From Lactarius indigo (lineage: Eukaryota > Basidiomycota > Agaricomycetes > Russulales > Russulaceae): 64,000 nucleotides of DNA. Position numbers and translations under genes: made by a program. The stretch spans positions 171,301 through 235,300 of the forward strand of contig JAFKAC010000091.1 in NCBI GenBank assembly GCA_025766275.1, written 5' to 3'. How positions within the stretch are numbered: the stretch's first letter is position 1; the number at the start of each line of letters is the position of its first letter. Shown here one piece after another: positions 1 through 11,300 of this stretch. A model generated the notes under the pieces. It was not told where the DNA came from. It saw only the letters and a list, made by a program, of their open reading frames with translations, and made no database searches.

Positions 1-139
1 AGAATGTACGATAACAACACATGTGGCATATGAGAATGTAGAAGTAAATTCGGATTGTACTTGTATTAGGCGTAGCCACGATGTATGATACTCTTCCCAA
101 ATCCCGAACTACGGTTCGGTAGCGAAAGGACGGCCCTCA

Positions 140-300
140 ACGCTATTATCGGAAAGCTCGGCGATTGTCCAAGATATCAAAGCTATCTCCTACTCTGGGG
201 ACACTTGCATGGTTTATTTCTTTTTCGATTTGGCGGACATAAAAAACAAGACTCTGGTGCTTTATTGTCATCCCTTCTCGTTCAGCCCTCGGCACAATGC
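140..300 (+). pseudogene. NACHT-exon relic of an NLR gene (couple 1)
   Basis: About 150 bases match the start of exon 8 (NACHT domain) of NLR-A at 9843 and NLR-B at 17066, including the intron tail before the acceptor. The translated piece keeps the block KKQDS.ALLSSLLVQ but has substitutions at conserved positions. Nothing upstream or downstream matches the rest of an NLR, so this is an internal fragment, not a gene. It lies on + and points at OYE1, the same orientation and order as the complete NLR/OYE couples at 8-14 and 15-21 kb. Confidence 0.8.
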
Positions 301-705
301 GTGTTGTATTAGTGATAAAGACACGTGTGCGGCGGTCTCTCGCGCCGCGAGCATAATACCGCAATTCGCTGCACTGCACGGACCGCATCTTTACCGAGTA
401 AGGCTTGCGACGCTTCTGGACGGGCCCGACGGGCCCAACGCCTCGGCTGGCACGACTGGTGGTGCGTCTCCCCTTTCTATTATGTTCTGTTATGCGCGTC
501 ACTAAGCACATTAGATGAATGGAGGCATAGTTTTCACGATTTACGAAAAAGTCATCGTGCTCGATGGTGGGCGAGGGTCATAGACTCGGGCAATAATACG
601 AATACGAACATTTGTTCCTCCACACAAGTACAATGGTACAGCTAAACTGGGAGCTTCACCGCACGTTCCTAGGTATGACTAGCACGGGCACTCACTGGTA
701 ACGTT
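301..705. other. Spacer between NACHT relic 1 and OYE1
   Basis: No gene is seen. Much of the stretch is recognisably repeated at about 2420-2779 in the second couple, so it is part of the 2.1-kb tandem duplication. Confidence 0.6.
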
Positions 706-1985
706 TCAAACTCCTGGTTTCACCTCCGTGGCGAAGGGGTAATCTATATATCCCTCTGCGCCTCGGGCCCACCATGTCTTCGAATCGTTCCGTGCAAGCT
801 CGATGTTCTCTTTTAAGCGGCGTGGCAGATCAGGCTGTCAGAATCGACCAATCAGTGTGCGCTGAGACGGGACATAGGATGGTCGACACCAACATTCGAT
901 ATAAAGTAGCGTCCGAACGAGACGAGGCCGCCTTCTTTCTCGACCACTTCTATGGCTGTTTCGCGGTCGTAGTTCCCATTAGCGATGTACGGCCGGTCGC
1001 CCCATATGTCACGCAGGAACTTGGTCGACGGCCTCGTCACAGTTCCGCCGAAAGTTTGAATCATATTAGCAATTTCGATGACATGGAGGTACGCAAAATC
1101 GGGATAGCTGTCGTGGATGCGCTTGACGAGCTCTGCATACGCCGGGATCGGGTCCGGCGTCCCCATTCCTGAAAACAGGCATCGTCCATCACCATCAGCA
1201 ACAACTGACGCAAGCGGGGAAACAAACTTACCCAGTATTTTCATATGCGGGCCGATGCGTATGCCTACTTTGTTCGCGCCGACCGCCTTGACCACCGCTT
1301 CTGTAACCTCCAGCACGAAGCGCAGACGGTTTTCGATCGAGCCGCCGTACTCGTCCGTCCGCTTGTTGGTGGCAGGCTGGACGAACTGGTCTAGGAGGTA
1401 GCCGCCGGCCGATTGGATCTCAACGCCGTCGAACCCCGCTTTCAGCACCGCGTTTTCCGCGGCCGTCGCGTACAACTGCACATATTCCTTGATCTCTGCG
1501 ACGGTCAGCGGCCGCGGCGTATCGTGGCCCTCCAGAGGGATTGCGCTTGGCGCGACGACCTCGTAACCGCCCGCTTTCCGGAGGACATCGCCCTCGGCCA
1601 CACGCCCGAGGGCCCAGAGCTGGAGATAAATGAACGATCCGTTTGCATGAACCGCGTCCGTGATCTACAAAGGACCTCAATGGAGATTAAAAACGTCAGA
1701 AAAGAAAGGTAAGCGAACCGGTTTCCACCCCGCGATCTGCTCGTCGGACCAGATACCAGGGATGTTAGCATCTCCGCCTGCATGCAGGGCAATGAACGTT
1801 CCCTCGCTGATGGCGAGAGTACCAGGTGTACTGGTACGCTGCTTGTAGTATTCGAGGCCGAGCGCACCGTGGACGTATCGATCGTCGGCACGGGCCCGCT
1901 TCATGGGAGCCAAGACGACTCGATGCTGCAAGCTGGTAGTGCCAACCTGTATGGGTTGGAATAGTTTTGGGGTGGGAGCGGCCAT
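706..1985 (-). CDS. Old yellow enzyme-like FMN oxidoreductase OYE1, altered active site
   Basis: OYEs are FMN-containing TIM barrels that reduce activated C=C bonds with NAD(P)H. The join is complement(706..834,894..1168,1232..1664,1719..1985), giving 367 residues with phase kept. The 59-base intron at 835-893 joins FISN to PDLPRRLKENIEL exactly as in intact family members; the 63-base intron at 1169-1231 is a multiple of three with no stop. QLW (residues 104-106), the RTDEYGGS loop and the GIRIGP phosphate-binding arginine are present. At the substrate-binding His/Asn pair this copy has Gln173 and Gly176 (genomic 1413-1415 for Gln173); the following Tyr178 is kept. Residue 29, normally Thr next to the flavin, is Lys. 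The fold should form, but ordinary OYE chemistry is doubtful. Confidence 0.88.
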
Positions 1986-2106
1986 CTAAACTATACGGGG
2001 TAGCGGGGTGCAATCAATGAATTCGAAATGGCTCACAATTTATGGAGAGCACAAGGGAGAGCATGTCTTCCGGCAATGATGATTAATCTTTTGGTTGATT
2101 GCGGAC

Positions 2107-2182
2107 GCATGAATGACGGGGGCGACTATGCATGCATGAATGATGGGGTGACTATGCACGCACGAACAACGGAGGCGACTAT
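2107..2182. repeat. Three-copy minisatellite upstream of OYE1
   Basis: Three imperfect copies of a 23-27-base unit follow one another at 2107-2129, 2130-2155 and 2156-2182; each ends in GACTAT and starts with GCA. Only one related unit (GGGCGCATGATGG) is present at the matching place upstream of OYE2 and OYE3. Confidence 0.7.
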
Positions 2183-2274
2183 GCAAGCGTTTCAGGCTGT
2201 CCTTCAAGCAGTGATTAGTTTCTGTGGAATATTTTAGTGTTTCAAGCACAGACCACGTGCCAGTGTGTCATCAG

Positions 2275-2420
2275 ATTGGTAAGCTCGGCGATTGTCCAAG
2301 ATATCAAAGCCATCTCCGACGCCGGGGACGCTCGCATGGCCTTTTTCGATTTTGCGGACACAGAAAAACAAGACTCCCGTGCTTTATTATCATCCCTTCT
2401 CGTTCAGCTCTCGGCACAAC
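2275..2420 (+). pseudogene. NACHT-exon relic of an NLR gene (couple 2)
   Basis: Matches the same stretch of NLR exon 8 as the relic at 140: KLGDCPRYQS in one frame, SSAIVQDIKAISDAGDARMA and KQDSRALLSSLLVQLS in the correct NACHT frame. It is closer to the intact genes than relic 1 but still stops after about 145 bases. Its downstream spacer is shared with relic 1, so one deletion before the 2.1-kb duplication explains both. Confidence 0.8.
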
Positions 2421-2779
2421 GCGTGCTGTGTTGGCGTGATCAAGACGCGCGCGCGAGCATAATACCGCAATTCGCTGCGCTGCGCGTACCGCATCTTTAC
2501 CGGGGGGTTGCGACGCATCTGGACAGGCACAACGTCTCGACTGGTGGTGGGTCTCCCCTTTCTGTTATGCGTGTCACTAAGCGAGTGCACATTAGATGAA
2601 TAAGCGCATTGTTTTCATGATTTACGAAAGTCATCATGCTCAATGGTGGGCGCGGGCCACAGACACGAGCAGCAAATACGAACATTTGTTCCTTCACACA
2701 AGCACAATGGTACAGCTAAACCAGTGAGGGCTTCTCCATACCACGTTCCTAGGTATGGCTAGCATTCAATGGCAACGTT

Positions 2780-4058
2780 TCAAACTCCTGGTTTCACCTC
2801 CGTGACGAAGGGGTAATCTATGTATCCCTCTGCACCTTGGGTCCACCATGTCTTTGGATCGTCCTGTGCGAGCTCGATGTTCTCTTTTAAGCGGCGTGGC
2901 AGATCAGGCTGTTAGAACAGACCAATCAGTGCACGCTTTGACGGGACATGGGGTGGTCGACACCAACATTCGATATAAAGTAGCGTCCGAACGAGACGAG
3001 GCCGCCTTCTTTCTCGACCACTTCTATGGCTGTATCGCGCTCGTAGCTCCCATTAGCGATGTACGGCCGGTCGCCCCATATGTCGCGCAAGAACTTGGTC
3101 GACGGCCTCGCCACAGTTCCGCCATCGGTTCCTGATGCTATAACGATATCAGTGATTTCGATGACATGGAGGTACGCAAAGTCGGGATAGCTGTCGCGGA
3201 TGCGCGTGACGAGCGCTGCATACGTAGGGATCGGGTCCACCATCCCCATTCCTGAAAACAAGTGTCATCCATTATCGACAACAGAACCAACGCAAGCGGG
3301 GGAACTACCTTGTAGTGTCAGATACGGGCTGATACGTATGCCGACTTTATTCGCTCCGATCGCCTTGACCACCGCGTCCGTAACTTCAAGCACGAAGCGC
3401 AGGCGGTTCTCGAGCGAGCCGCCGTACTCGTCCGTCCGTGTGTTAGTGACAGGCTGGAGGAACTGGTCCGGGAGGTAGCCGCTTGCCGAGTGGATCTCGA
3501 CTCCATCGAACCCCGCTTTCAGTACCGCGTTTTCCGCGGCAGTCGCGTGGAGCTGCACGTATTCCTTGATCTCTGCGACGGTCAGCGCGCGCGGCGTCTC
3601 GTGGCCCTCCAGTGTGATTGCGCTTGGCGCAACGACATCGTAGCCGCCCGCTTTCCGAAGGACATCACCCTCAGCCACACGCCCGAGGACCCAGAGCTGG
3701 AGATAAATGAACGATCCGTTCGCATGAACTGCGTCCGTGATCTACAAAGAACCTCAATGGGGATTAAAAATGTCAGAGAAGGTAAGCGAACCGTTTTCCA
3801 CCCCGCGATCTGCTCGTCAGACCAGATGCCGGGGACGTTGGCGCATCCGCCTGCATGCAGGGCAATGAACGTTCCTTCGGTGATGGCAAGAGTGCCGGGG
3901 ATGCTGGTGCGTTGCTTGTAATATTCGAGGCCGAGTGCACCATGGACGTATCGCTCGTCGGCGCGGGTCCGCTTCATGGGAGCCAAGACGACTCGATGCT
4001 GCAGGTTAGCGGTGCCAACCTGGATGGGCTGGAATAGTTCTGGGACGAGAGCGGCCAT
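2780..4058 (-). CDS. Old yellow enzyme-like FMN oxidoreductase OYE2
   Basis: The join is complement(2780..2908,2968..3251,3309..3741,3792..4058), giving 370 residues with phases consistent. Exons 1, 2 and 4 have the same lengths as in OYE1 (267, 433, 129). Exon 3 is 9 bases longer and adds three residues near ASGTDGG. The substrate-binding His173 is kept (GVEIHSASGY) but the partner Asn is Ser176; Tyr178, QLW and GIRISP are present. Residue 29 is Lys instead of Thr. The start codon at 4058 faces the P450 start at 4664, leaving a 605-base shared upstream region with a paired bZIP-type site. Among the Lys29 copies this is the one most likely to be active. Confidence 0.9.
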
Positions 4059-4663
4059 CTGAGCTATGCGGGGTGGCGAAATACGATCGGAGCGGCTCAC
4101 AATTTATGGGGGTATGTCTTTCAGCAGTGATAATTAACCTTCCGGTTGATTACCAACGATAATAATGGGCGCATGATGGGGGTATCAAAGCCGAGTCTGT
4201 ATTATATTGTAGAATCAAGGCCTGTTTCGAGACGTCGCTGACGTGATTTCGACCATTGTGATTATGGAAACCTTTCGGAGGAAATACGTTAGAGTACACT
4301 GTATCACGTGAGAAAAGGGCTGGGCTGGTTCATGGGCTACACCCTTTCAACTTTAGTGACCAAACAATCGGCTCACTCCCCTCTTCTAATCGTGTGAAAA
4401 TTATGTCATCTGTTTCTCATTCAGCCGCGGATGCAAAGCTTGTGAAGGCCGCAACTCTTCGCCATTCATTCCGACTCAGTGGTGGTGCGATACTTGAAAC
4501 CGAGTTACAGTACGACGAGGATCATTGCCAGCAAGACAGTCCCTAAAATAGCACAATATTCTCACCCTTGGTTTCCAACCTTATTCGTCGTGACGTCTTT
4601 AACTCGGATATAAGATGCAGAGAGGTTCCATTCTCGCAGGGCGTCGGGGCCACCCATATTGTC
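4059..4663. promoter_or_regulatory. Shared divergent upstream region of OYE2 and P450
   Basis: This 605-base gap separates two start codons pointing away from each other. It contains the GACGTC/TGACGTG pair at 4231-4246, conserved upstream of OYE3, plus a CACGTG-like TCACGTGA near 4305. I see no open gene in it. Co-regulation of OYE2 and P450 from here is inference. Confidence 0.6.
4231..4246. promoter_or_regulatory. Paired bZIP-type sites (GACGTC, TGACGTG)
   Basis: GACGTCGCTGACGTGA carries two ACGT cores eight bases apart, as bound by ATF/CREB-type fungal bZIP stress factors. The same pair with one changed base lies upstream of OYE3 (13960-13975), conserved better than its flanks. Confidence 0.5.
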
Positions 4664-6994
4664 ATGTCTGCTATTCTCATCTTTCGATTTGCCGCGTATG
4701 CCATCGTCACCTTGGCCGGTGCAGTTTTGTTCTCTGTCCTTAATCATAGGTTCAGGCAGCGAAGTCTTCAGAAGATTCCAGGGCCGTCGAATCCCTCTCT
4801 TATCTGGGGTAAGAGCCATGTATCAGAAAATTGACCGCACGCTCAAAGAGGTATATGAAGGTCATTGGCGTCACATCTTCAACCGCCATGCCTATCAGTT
4901 CCACGAGACGATAAATAAGACATACGGAAAAGTGGCACGCATCTATGGTTTTTTCGGGGTACGTCCATCTGGCCGAAACTATGATGCCCATCAATGAAAT
5001 CGCCAAGGACAGGACATACAGCTTGTGGTATCTGACCCAAAGGCATGCAACAACATTGTTATCAAGGACCAACTCGTTTTCGAGCAGACCGAGGCCGTCC
5101 TCCAGTACGCATTTTTTCTAAGATACGATCCTGGTCTCTAACTTGAGAAGCTGGAATAAGCACGCTTTTGGGCCAGGGCTCCTTGCTACGTCGGGTGGGC
5201 GCCTTGTCTAAATCCCTCACGTGCACCTATTAACTTCCTATCTAGGCGCTCAGCACCGCAAACAAAGAAAGTTGCTGAACCCCGTATTCAACGTCAACCA
5301 TTTACGATATTTAAGTCCAATTTTCCATGAGGTTACACAACAGGTATGTACTCTTTGGGCTGTGTGTACATGAACCACTCCGTCTCAATCTCCTTAGCTT
5401 TGTGAGAGTCTCGATTTGTTAGTGGCCCATGGGCCACATGAGGTCAATCTTGTCCCATGGATGAGCAAGTTGGCACTCGAACTCATCGGGCAAGCCGGTC
5501 TTGGATATTCGTTCGGCACTTTTGAAGACAGCAATGATGAATTCTTGAGCGCGATCAAACAATGGGTGTTAGTATCATGAACGTTCGAACGATGGCCTCG
5601 GTCTTACTCGTTTTCTAGGCAATTCGATTACCATTTGAAGGCGCATCGGAATCTATTTCCTTACATCAGCAAAATATTCCCCTCAAAAATGCTAAAGTTT
5701 GTTGGAAGGATGTTGCCATGGCCGAGTTTGAATCGCATCATGGACCTCGCGGAGATCCTGAATGCCCATGCTAGAGCCATTTACGAGACCAAGAAGAGAC
5801 TACTGAAATCGACCGATGACGCGACAGCCCAGCAGATCGGGAATGGCAAGGACATCATCAGTCTACTCAGTGCGTGCATCACAGAGGGAGGCAGCATTTT
5901 CCGAACAAGGGCCTGATTTATGTATGTCATTTCTAGTGCGAGCTAATGCGGTGGCATCCGAGGACGATCAACTGAGTGAAGAGGAAATCGTTGCCCAGGT
6001 GATGTACGCCCCAGCGCGTTCTGGACTCGGCGCCCTTGACGACCTTTATTAGGATGCTTACCCTAACGGCAACAGCATCAACCTCGGCTACTCTTTCCCG
6101 CGTTTTAGATTTACTCTCTCTCCAACCTGACGTGCAGGATAAGCTCAGAGAGGAGCTTAGAGAAGCTTGCCGGGAGAACGAAGAGCTTACTCACGACCAT
6201 CTGGTCTCTTTACCTTTCTTAGAGGCGGTGTGTCGTGAAACTCTGCGCCTGTAAGTGGACGGTCTTAGTTTTTTTTACATGTAACCTCAAGTGGTTACAG
6301 TTACCCAGCAGTTCCTGGCGTGACGAGAACGTACGTAACGGATCGTGGTCAACTTATTGACACGTCGTGCTCACGAGTCAGCAGCGCGTTAAGCGATGTC
6401 ATCCTCCCACTTTCCGCTCCGATTCACGACGTCGACGGACGCAAAATCCATGAAGTATTCGTACCGAAAGATACGAATGTGTATATCCACACTTATAATT
6501 TGAATCGTGACCCATCGATTTGGGGGCCAGACGCGACAGAATGGAAACCGGAACGGTGGCTGGCGCCACTTCCCGAGAGCGTTCTGGAGGCACACATCCA
6601 AGGCATATACGCTAACATGTGAGCGAAATTGCTGCTAATAGTATTCTGTTACTGACTATGCTAGGATGACATTTATCGGTGGCCCACGGGCCTGCATGTA
6701 CGTATGACGATGTCTCGTTGAGCTAGACTAACGCAACTACTTTCAGCGGATTCAAATTCGCACAGCTGGAAATCAGTAAGCACAAAGTAACGACGCAAAT
6801 TTACTTTGCTAATCTGACACCCCTTTCTAAATATAGAGGTCGCGTTGTCGCAGTTGATTCCTGCATTCCGGTTTGAGCCCACTGGACCCGAAGTAGCGTG
6901 GCTATTTAACTCCATTTCGAACCCATCAGCGAAGAGATCGCCGTCAGTTCCAACGCTTCCCGTATTGGTTTCCCGGTATGGGAATTCCTCCTAG
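4664..6994 (+). CDS. Cytochrome P450 monooxygenase, 14 exons
   Basis: Exons are 4664..4808, 4861..4958, 5013..5104, 5151..5194, 5246..5343, 5398..5567, 5619..5869, 5937..6003, 6053..6250, 6301..6330, 6385..6618, 6665..6697, 6747..6775 and 6837..6994. All phases match, giving 548 residues. The N-terminus is a membrane anchor followed by a proline hinge (IPGPSNPSLIWG), so it should be an ER microsomal enzyme using P450 reductase. The K-helix ETLR (end of exon 9), the WKPERW motif (exon 11) and the haem signature FIGGPRACIG (exons 12-13, with the Cys ligand) are all intact. The I-helix at the start of exon 9 is unusual: TATASTSAT replaces the common acidic-Thr pair. Substrate and CYP family cannot be told. 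It is divergent from OYE2. Confidence 0.9.
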
Positions 6995-8377
6995 TCCTCG
7001 GTCTCGGTTCGCTACACTTACGTTGCCGAGTCGTCCATGCTTCTGCACCTACTTGAAGTGTACCTGGTCCAGTTCCCCGAATAGGATCTGTATGTACATT
7101 TTGTGAACTATGTATCCGGCGGCGCGACCGCTTTACAGTAAGCTTGGCTTTGATCCTATTGTGACGCGTGTTAGTGGCTCAGGCCTTTGACACTGAGCCG
7201 ACGAGAATCGGCCGATTTCAAGATAAAATCATAAAACTGCGAAAAACACCCAATATAATACAAACATATCCACGTGGTGGAAAGATTTGACGTCCCCGTC
7301 GTCGTCTCCGTCTTCCGTGAAAGACTCCAAAGTGAGGCTCACTGGCAGGACATAGTCCATGAGGCTGTGGAGCACGAGATTGGTCACGCCACTTGACCGC
7401 ATGTTCACGTGACTCAGCGCGTTGATGCACGAAACTATAACGCGCGCACCCGGCCCTTGACCCGGCCTTTCCTTCCGTCACTTCCGTCCTACGGTGACGT
7501 TGATATTCAGTTCTTACATTTCCTACCCACTGAAAAAATATTTTTATGGTGACGTCAATTTCTCAGACTTATAGTAAAAGACTGATCTCTGGCGACAGGT
7601 ATATTCCTCTGTGTTCAGCCTCTGAAGCCTTTGTGAACTGTCAGCTAACGCATCAGACGCCATCAAGAAGCCCGCGTCTTTCTATCAGACCTCATCATAC
7701 CCTCCGTCCCTCACTCAGTCCTGGGGCCCGATGCTTCTCGAGCGTTCGACGTAACTCCCCTCATTCCCTTCTCGTGGACCTACGTTCGTCCCCTGCGCTC
7801 TCTCACGAGCCGGTCGGACGTCGTCAAGGATAGGCAACTGCACCCTGCCGCTCAGATGCGTCGTGTTAGAGTCGCCGTCCGCGAGCGCTTGCACATGTGG
7901 TCTTACCATGCATGGCATCTTAACGACCGTTCTGTAACCGTAACTCTCATAGATGGAGTAGGGGCGTTCAGGAGGCGCATGGGTTACGAGGTGGACGGAC
8001 CCTTGATCGCTTCCCTGTCCCCGTCACCACATCGCCGGCTGGCGCATGCCGCGCCAAGTTGGACACAGGGGCCAAGGGCCAAGACGCCAGTGGGTCCCTC
8101 TTCGATCCTCACACTCGCACCCTGCCATAGAGCAGTGAACAAATATAGGTGTCACGTCTTTCCTGTATATTCCATCTCGGGGCGAATGTTATTGTGTGTG
8201 CGCACATATCATCCTGGCTTCCTGGGAACGTTACTGTACTGTACGGCGGCTATCTGTTGGATACGAGGTGTCCCCATCGTAACTATGGGCTGTTGATATC
8301 AATGCCCTTTATTACCCTCCTTGCGACTTCGTTGTTATCTCCTGATTTCAACCAGCCAAGCTCTTTCAACTAGCACT
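6995..8377. other. Intergenic, 5' flank of NLR-A (duplicated at 14.1-15.6 kb)
   Basis: I find no gene. From about 7050 the sequence matches the region from about 14095, so the large duplication includes this upstream flank. Open frames here do not keep their frame in the copy, which argues against coding. Confidence 0.6.
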
Positions 8378-11300
8378 ATGTCCCAAGTCTCATCTGCTGC
8401 CACCTCTTCCACAAATTTTGCGACAGTCTTTACGGCCGCTTTAGAAGCGTACGAGCAGAAGACGAAGAGGGACATCGCTTCCCACCCCCTAGCCGCCCAG
8501 CTACAATCTTGCGATTCTTCCAGTGCCATTCTCGCCCTGCTTCGGGCCCAAGTCCAGGCATTCAGTCAATCTCAAAGTGCCGACGAAGGGTTGACAAGGT
8601 GGCTGGATCCCACTGTAAATGTCTTGTACGCGTTCTCTACGACCCTCGGTAACGGTGTTGGGCTGGTAATTGCGTGGCATTGAGCCGCTCGAGACTTACC
8701 CTCTGATGTGTGTGACTGCAGATATTCCCACCTTCGAACGCGATTTTTGCTGGGATTGGCGTCCTCCTCCAAGTAAGCATCTTTCTTGACCCGGCGCGCG
8801 TGTCTTTGTGACACCTCTGTTTCTTAGGCCGTTAAGGACGTCCGCGCTAGCCAAAACGCACTTGTAGACATATTTGGTCGCTTGGAACACTTTTTTATGC
8901 GGCTTCAAAAATATATAGAGGTTCGACCGACCGCCGCTATGACGGACATCATCGTAAAGATCATGGTTGAGGTTCTCTCGACCCTCGGGATAATGACGAA
9001 AGAAATCAGGCAGGGAAAAATAAGTATGTCATTCCACGCTGATATATATCCAGAAATTGACCTTCGTACAGAGAAATACCTTAAGAAGCTTGTTGGGAGG
9101 AATGACGTCGAGGACGCGCTTCAGCGCCTAGACCAATTGACGCAAGAGGAGGTTCGCATGGCAGTAGCAGAAGCGCTGAGGATCACCCGTAGCATTGATG
9201 ACAAAATGAAGGACGTAGATAAAAAGGTGGAGGGCCTCGATGAGGGGGTACGGGGTGTTGATATGAAAGTAGAGGGTATCGACGGTAAGATGCGGAGCGT
9301 CGACAGCCAGGTACAGGGCGTCAACCACAAAGTCGGTTCGGTCATCGGAGGTCTGTTGTCAAGTCTGTTATACCTGCGCTAGCCGGCCCCCGGGTCTGTC
9401 CTCACCTTTTTACCCGGTTAGACGTAAGGGAGAACGGAGCAGCGATTCAACAAGTGGTCAATCAAGTCAGCGATATGAATCGTTCGTAATCATCTACTCA
9501 CCTCATCACCACGGAAGCTTAAACTCTCTTACAGGGAAAGAGTTACGCAAGGACCTTCGTGAATGGGTTGCTCCCCCCGATCCATCTGTCAATTATAACG
9601 TCGCATCCGATTTTCGTCACGAGGGTACTGCTGTGTGGTGCACCAAAGGGAACACCCTTGTAAATTGGAAAACATCTGGCCTATTGTTGTGGATTCATGG
9701 GAAACGTACATACCCTATCACCGTGTGGGTCGTAGTTACCGCTAACGACTTCTGAATTGATAGCTGGCTCTGGGAAGAGTATTCTCAGGTGCGTTACCCC
9801 TCATGCGAGTTGTTTCTTTCTTGAACTTATATTATCGGCAAGCTCGGCAATTATCCAAGATATCAAAGCCATTTCTGACTCTGGGGACGCTCGCATGGCC
9901 TATTTCTTTTTCGATTTTGCGGACACAAAAAAACAAGACTCCCGTGCTTTATTATCATCCCTTCTCGTTCAGCTCTCCAATCAATCCGATAAACTCTGTG
10001 ATGTTCTACGAGAGTTATTTGTAGCACACAAGGACGGATCAGAACAGCCGACAAACGACTCACTTTTCAAATGCCTTGAAAATATGCTCACGATCGAAGA
10101 ACAAGTACCTATACCTATCTACCTCATCATGGATGCCCTCGATGAGTGTCCCAATGACTCGGGCATTCCATCGCCACGTGAAAAGGTCCTTGAACTGGTG
10201 AAAGCACTTGTCGAGATTCGCCGTCCAAATCTGCGCCTATGTATAACAAGTCGTCCAGAGTTCGACATTCGCACCACACTTGAGCCTTTGGCAACTCAAC
10301 AATTGTCCCTCCACGACGAGAGCGGACAAAAGAAAGACATCGACGACTACGTTACCTTCGTCGTTCACGGGGTGAATAAATGGCGAGAAAATGATAAGAA
10401 TGCGGTCATTGAGGATCTCACAGAGAAAGCAAATGGAATGTGAGGGTGTCTTTAAACGTTCACCATCACCCTACCGGCTCACGTTCTCGCAGGTTCCGGT
10501 GGGTCTTTTGCCAATTAGAGGTTCTGCGGCGCTGTTTCCCGCAAGATTTGCGGAGCGTCCTCAAGGAACTTCCAGTGTCTTTGGATAAGACGTACGAACG
10601 CATACTGAAGCAGATCCACAAGACAAATAGACGGCATGCCTTTCGACTTTTGCAGTGTCTCACAGTAGCCGTTCGTCCGCTCCGAGTCGAGGAGCTCGCG
10701 GAAGTGCTCGCGCTTGACTTGAGCGCGGAAGGCATCCCAAAGCTGATTGCGGATTGGCGCTGGGAAGACCAAGAAGAAGCGGTCCTGTCAGCCTGTTCCA
10801 GTTTGGTCTCCATAATCAGCGACGAAGGCCACCGAATTGTTCAGTTCTCACATTTTTCTGTAAAAGAATTCCTGACATCGGATCGCCTCGCGACTTCCAT
10901 GGGGGAAGTGTCCCGGTTTCATATCTCCGTCGAACCTTCCCACGTGATTCTTGCCCAGGCTTCTCTCGGCGCTTTATTCCGCCTGGATGACAACGGCCTT
11001 GATGACAACGACAGCGCCAAAAAACTTCCTCTTGTTCTATATGCTGCTCAACATTGAGTTGCGCATGCTCAGGTCGGGAATGTGGAACCGCAGATGAAGG
11101 AGGCGCTGGATTATTTCTTCGACATAAACAAGTCACATTTTTCAGCATGGGTCCGAATACAAGGCATGCAAGAGCTCTTGACAGTTTCCGCGTCTGACTC
11201 TGAGCGCCAGAGTGCTGTGCTATTTCCAGCCGCTCCCTTGTACTTCGCCGCGAGGAGGGGATTTCGTGGTCTAGTGGAACGCCTGGTAATCAAGTACCCG

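Larger units (their letters stand above)
140..2225. repeat. Tandem duplication unit 1 (NACHT relic plus OYE1)
   Basis: The order NACHT relic, spacer, OYE on the minus strand, OYE upstream region is repeated at 2275-4150 with an offset of about 2.07-2.13 kb. Equivalent landmarks are relics at 140 and 2275, OYE stops at 706 and 2780, and OYE starts at 1985 and 4058. Confidence 0.8.
2275..4150. repeat. Tandem duplication unit 2 (NACHT relic plus OYE2)
   Basis: Second copy of the 2.1-kb unit beginning at 140. Its OYE upstream part (4059-4330) also resembles the region upstream of OYE3 (13780-14060), so the duplications of the couples are connected. Confidence 0.8.

Noticed and set aside
852..1601. 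OYE1 seems to end early at a stop after SRLSAH and to lack its C-terminus
   Set aside because: A 59-base GT..AG intron (835-893) joins FISN to PDLPRRLKENIEL in frame; the same happens in the other copies, so this is not a truncation.
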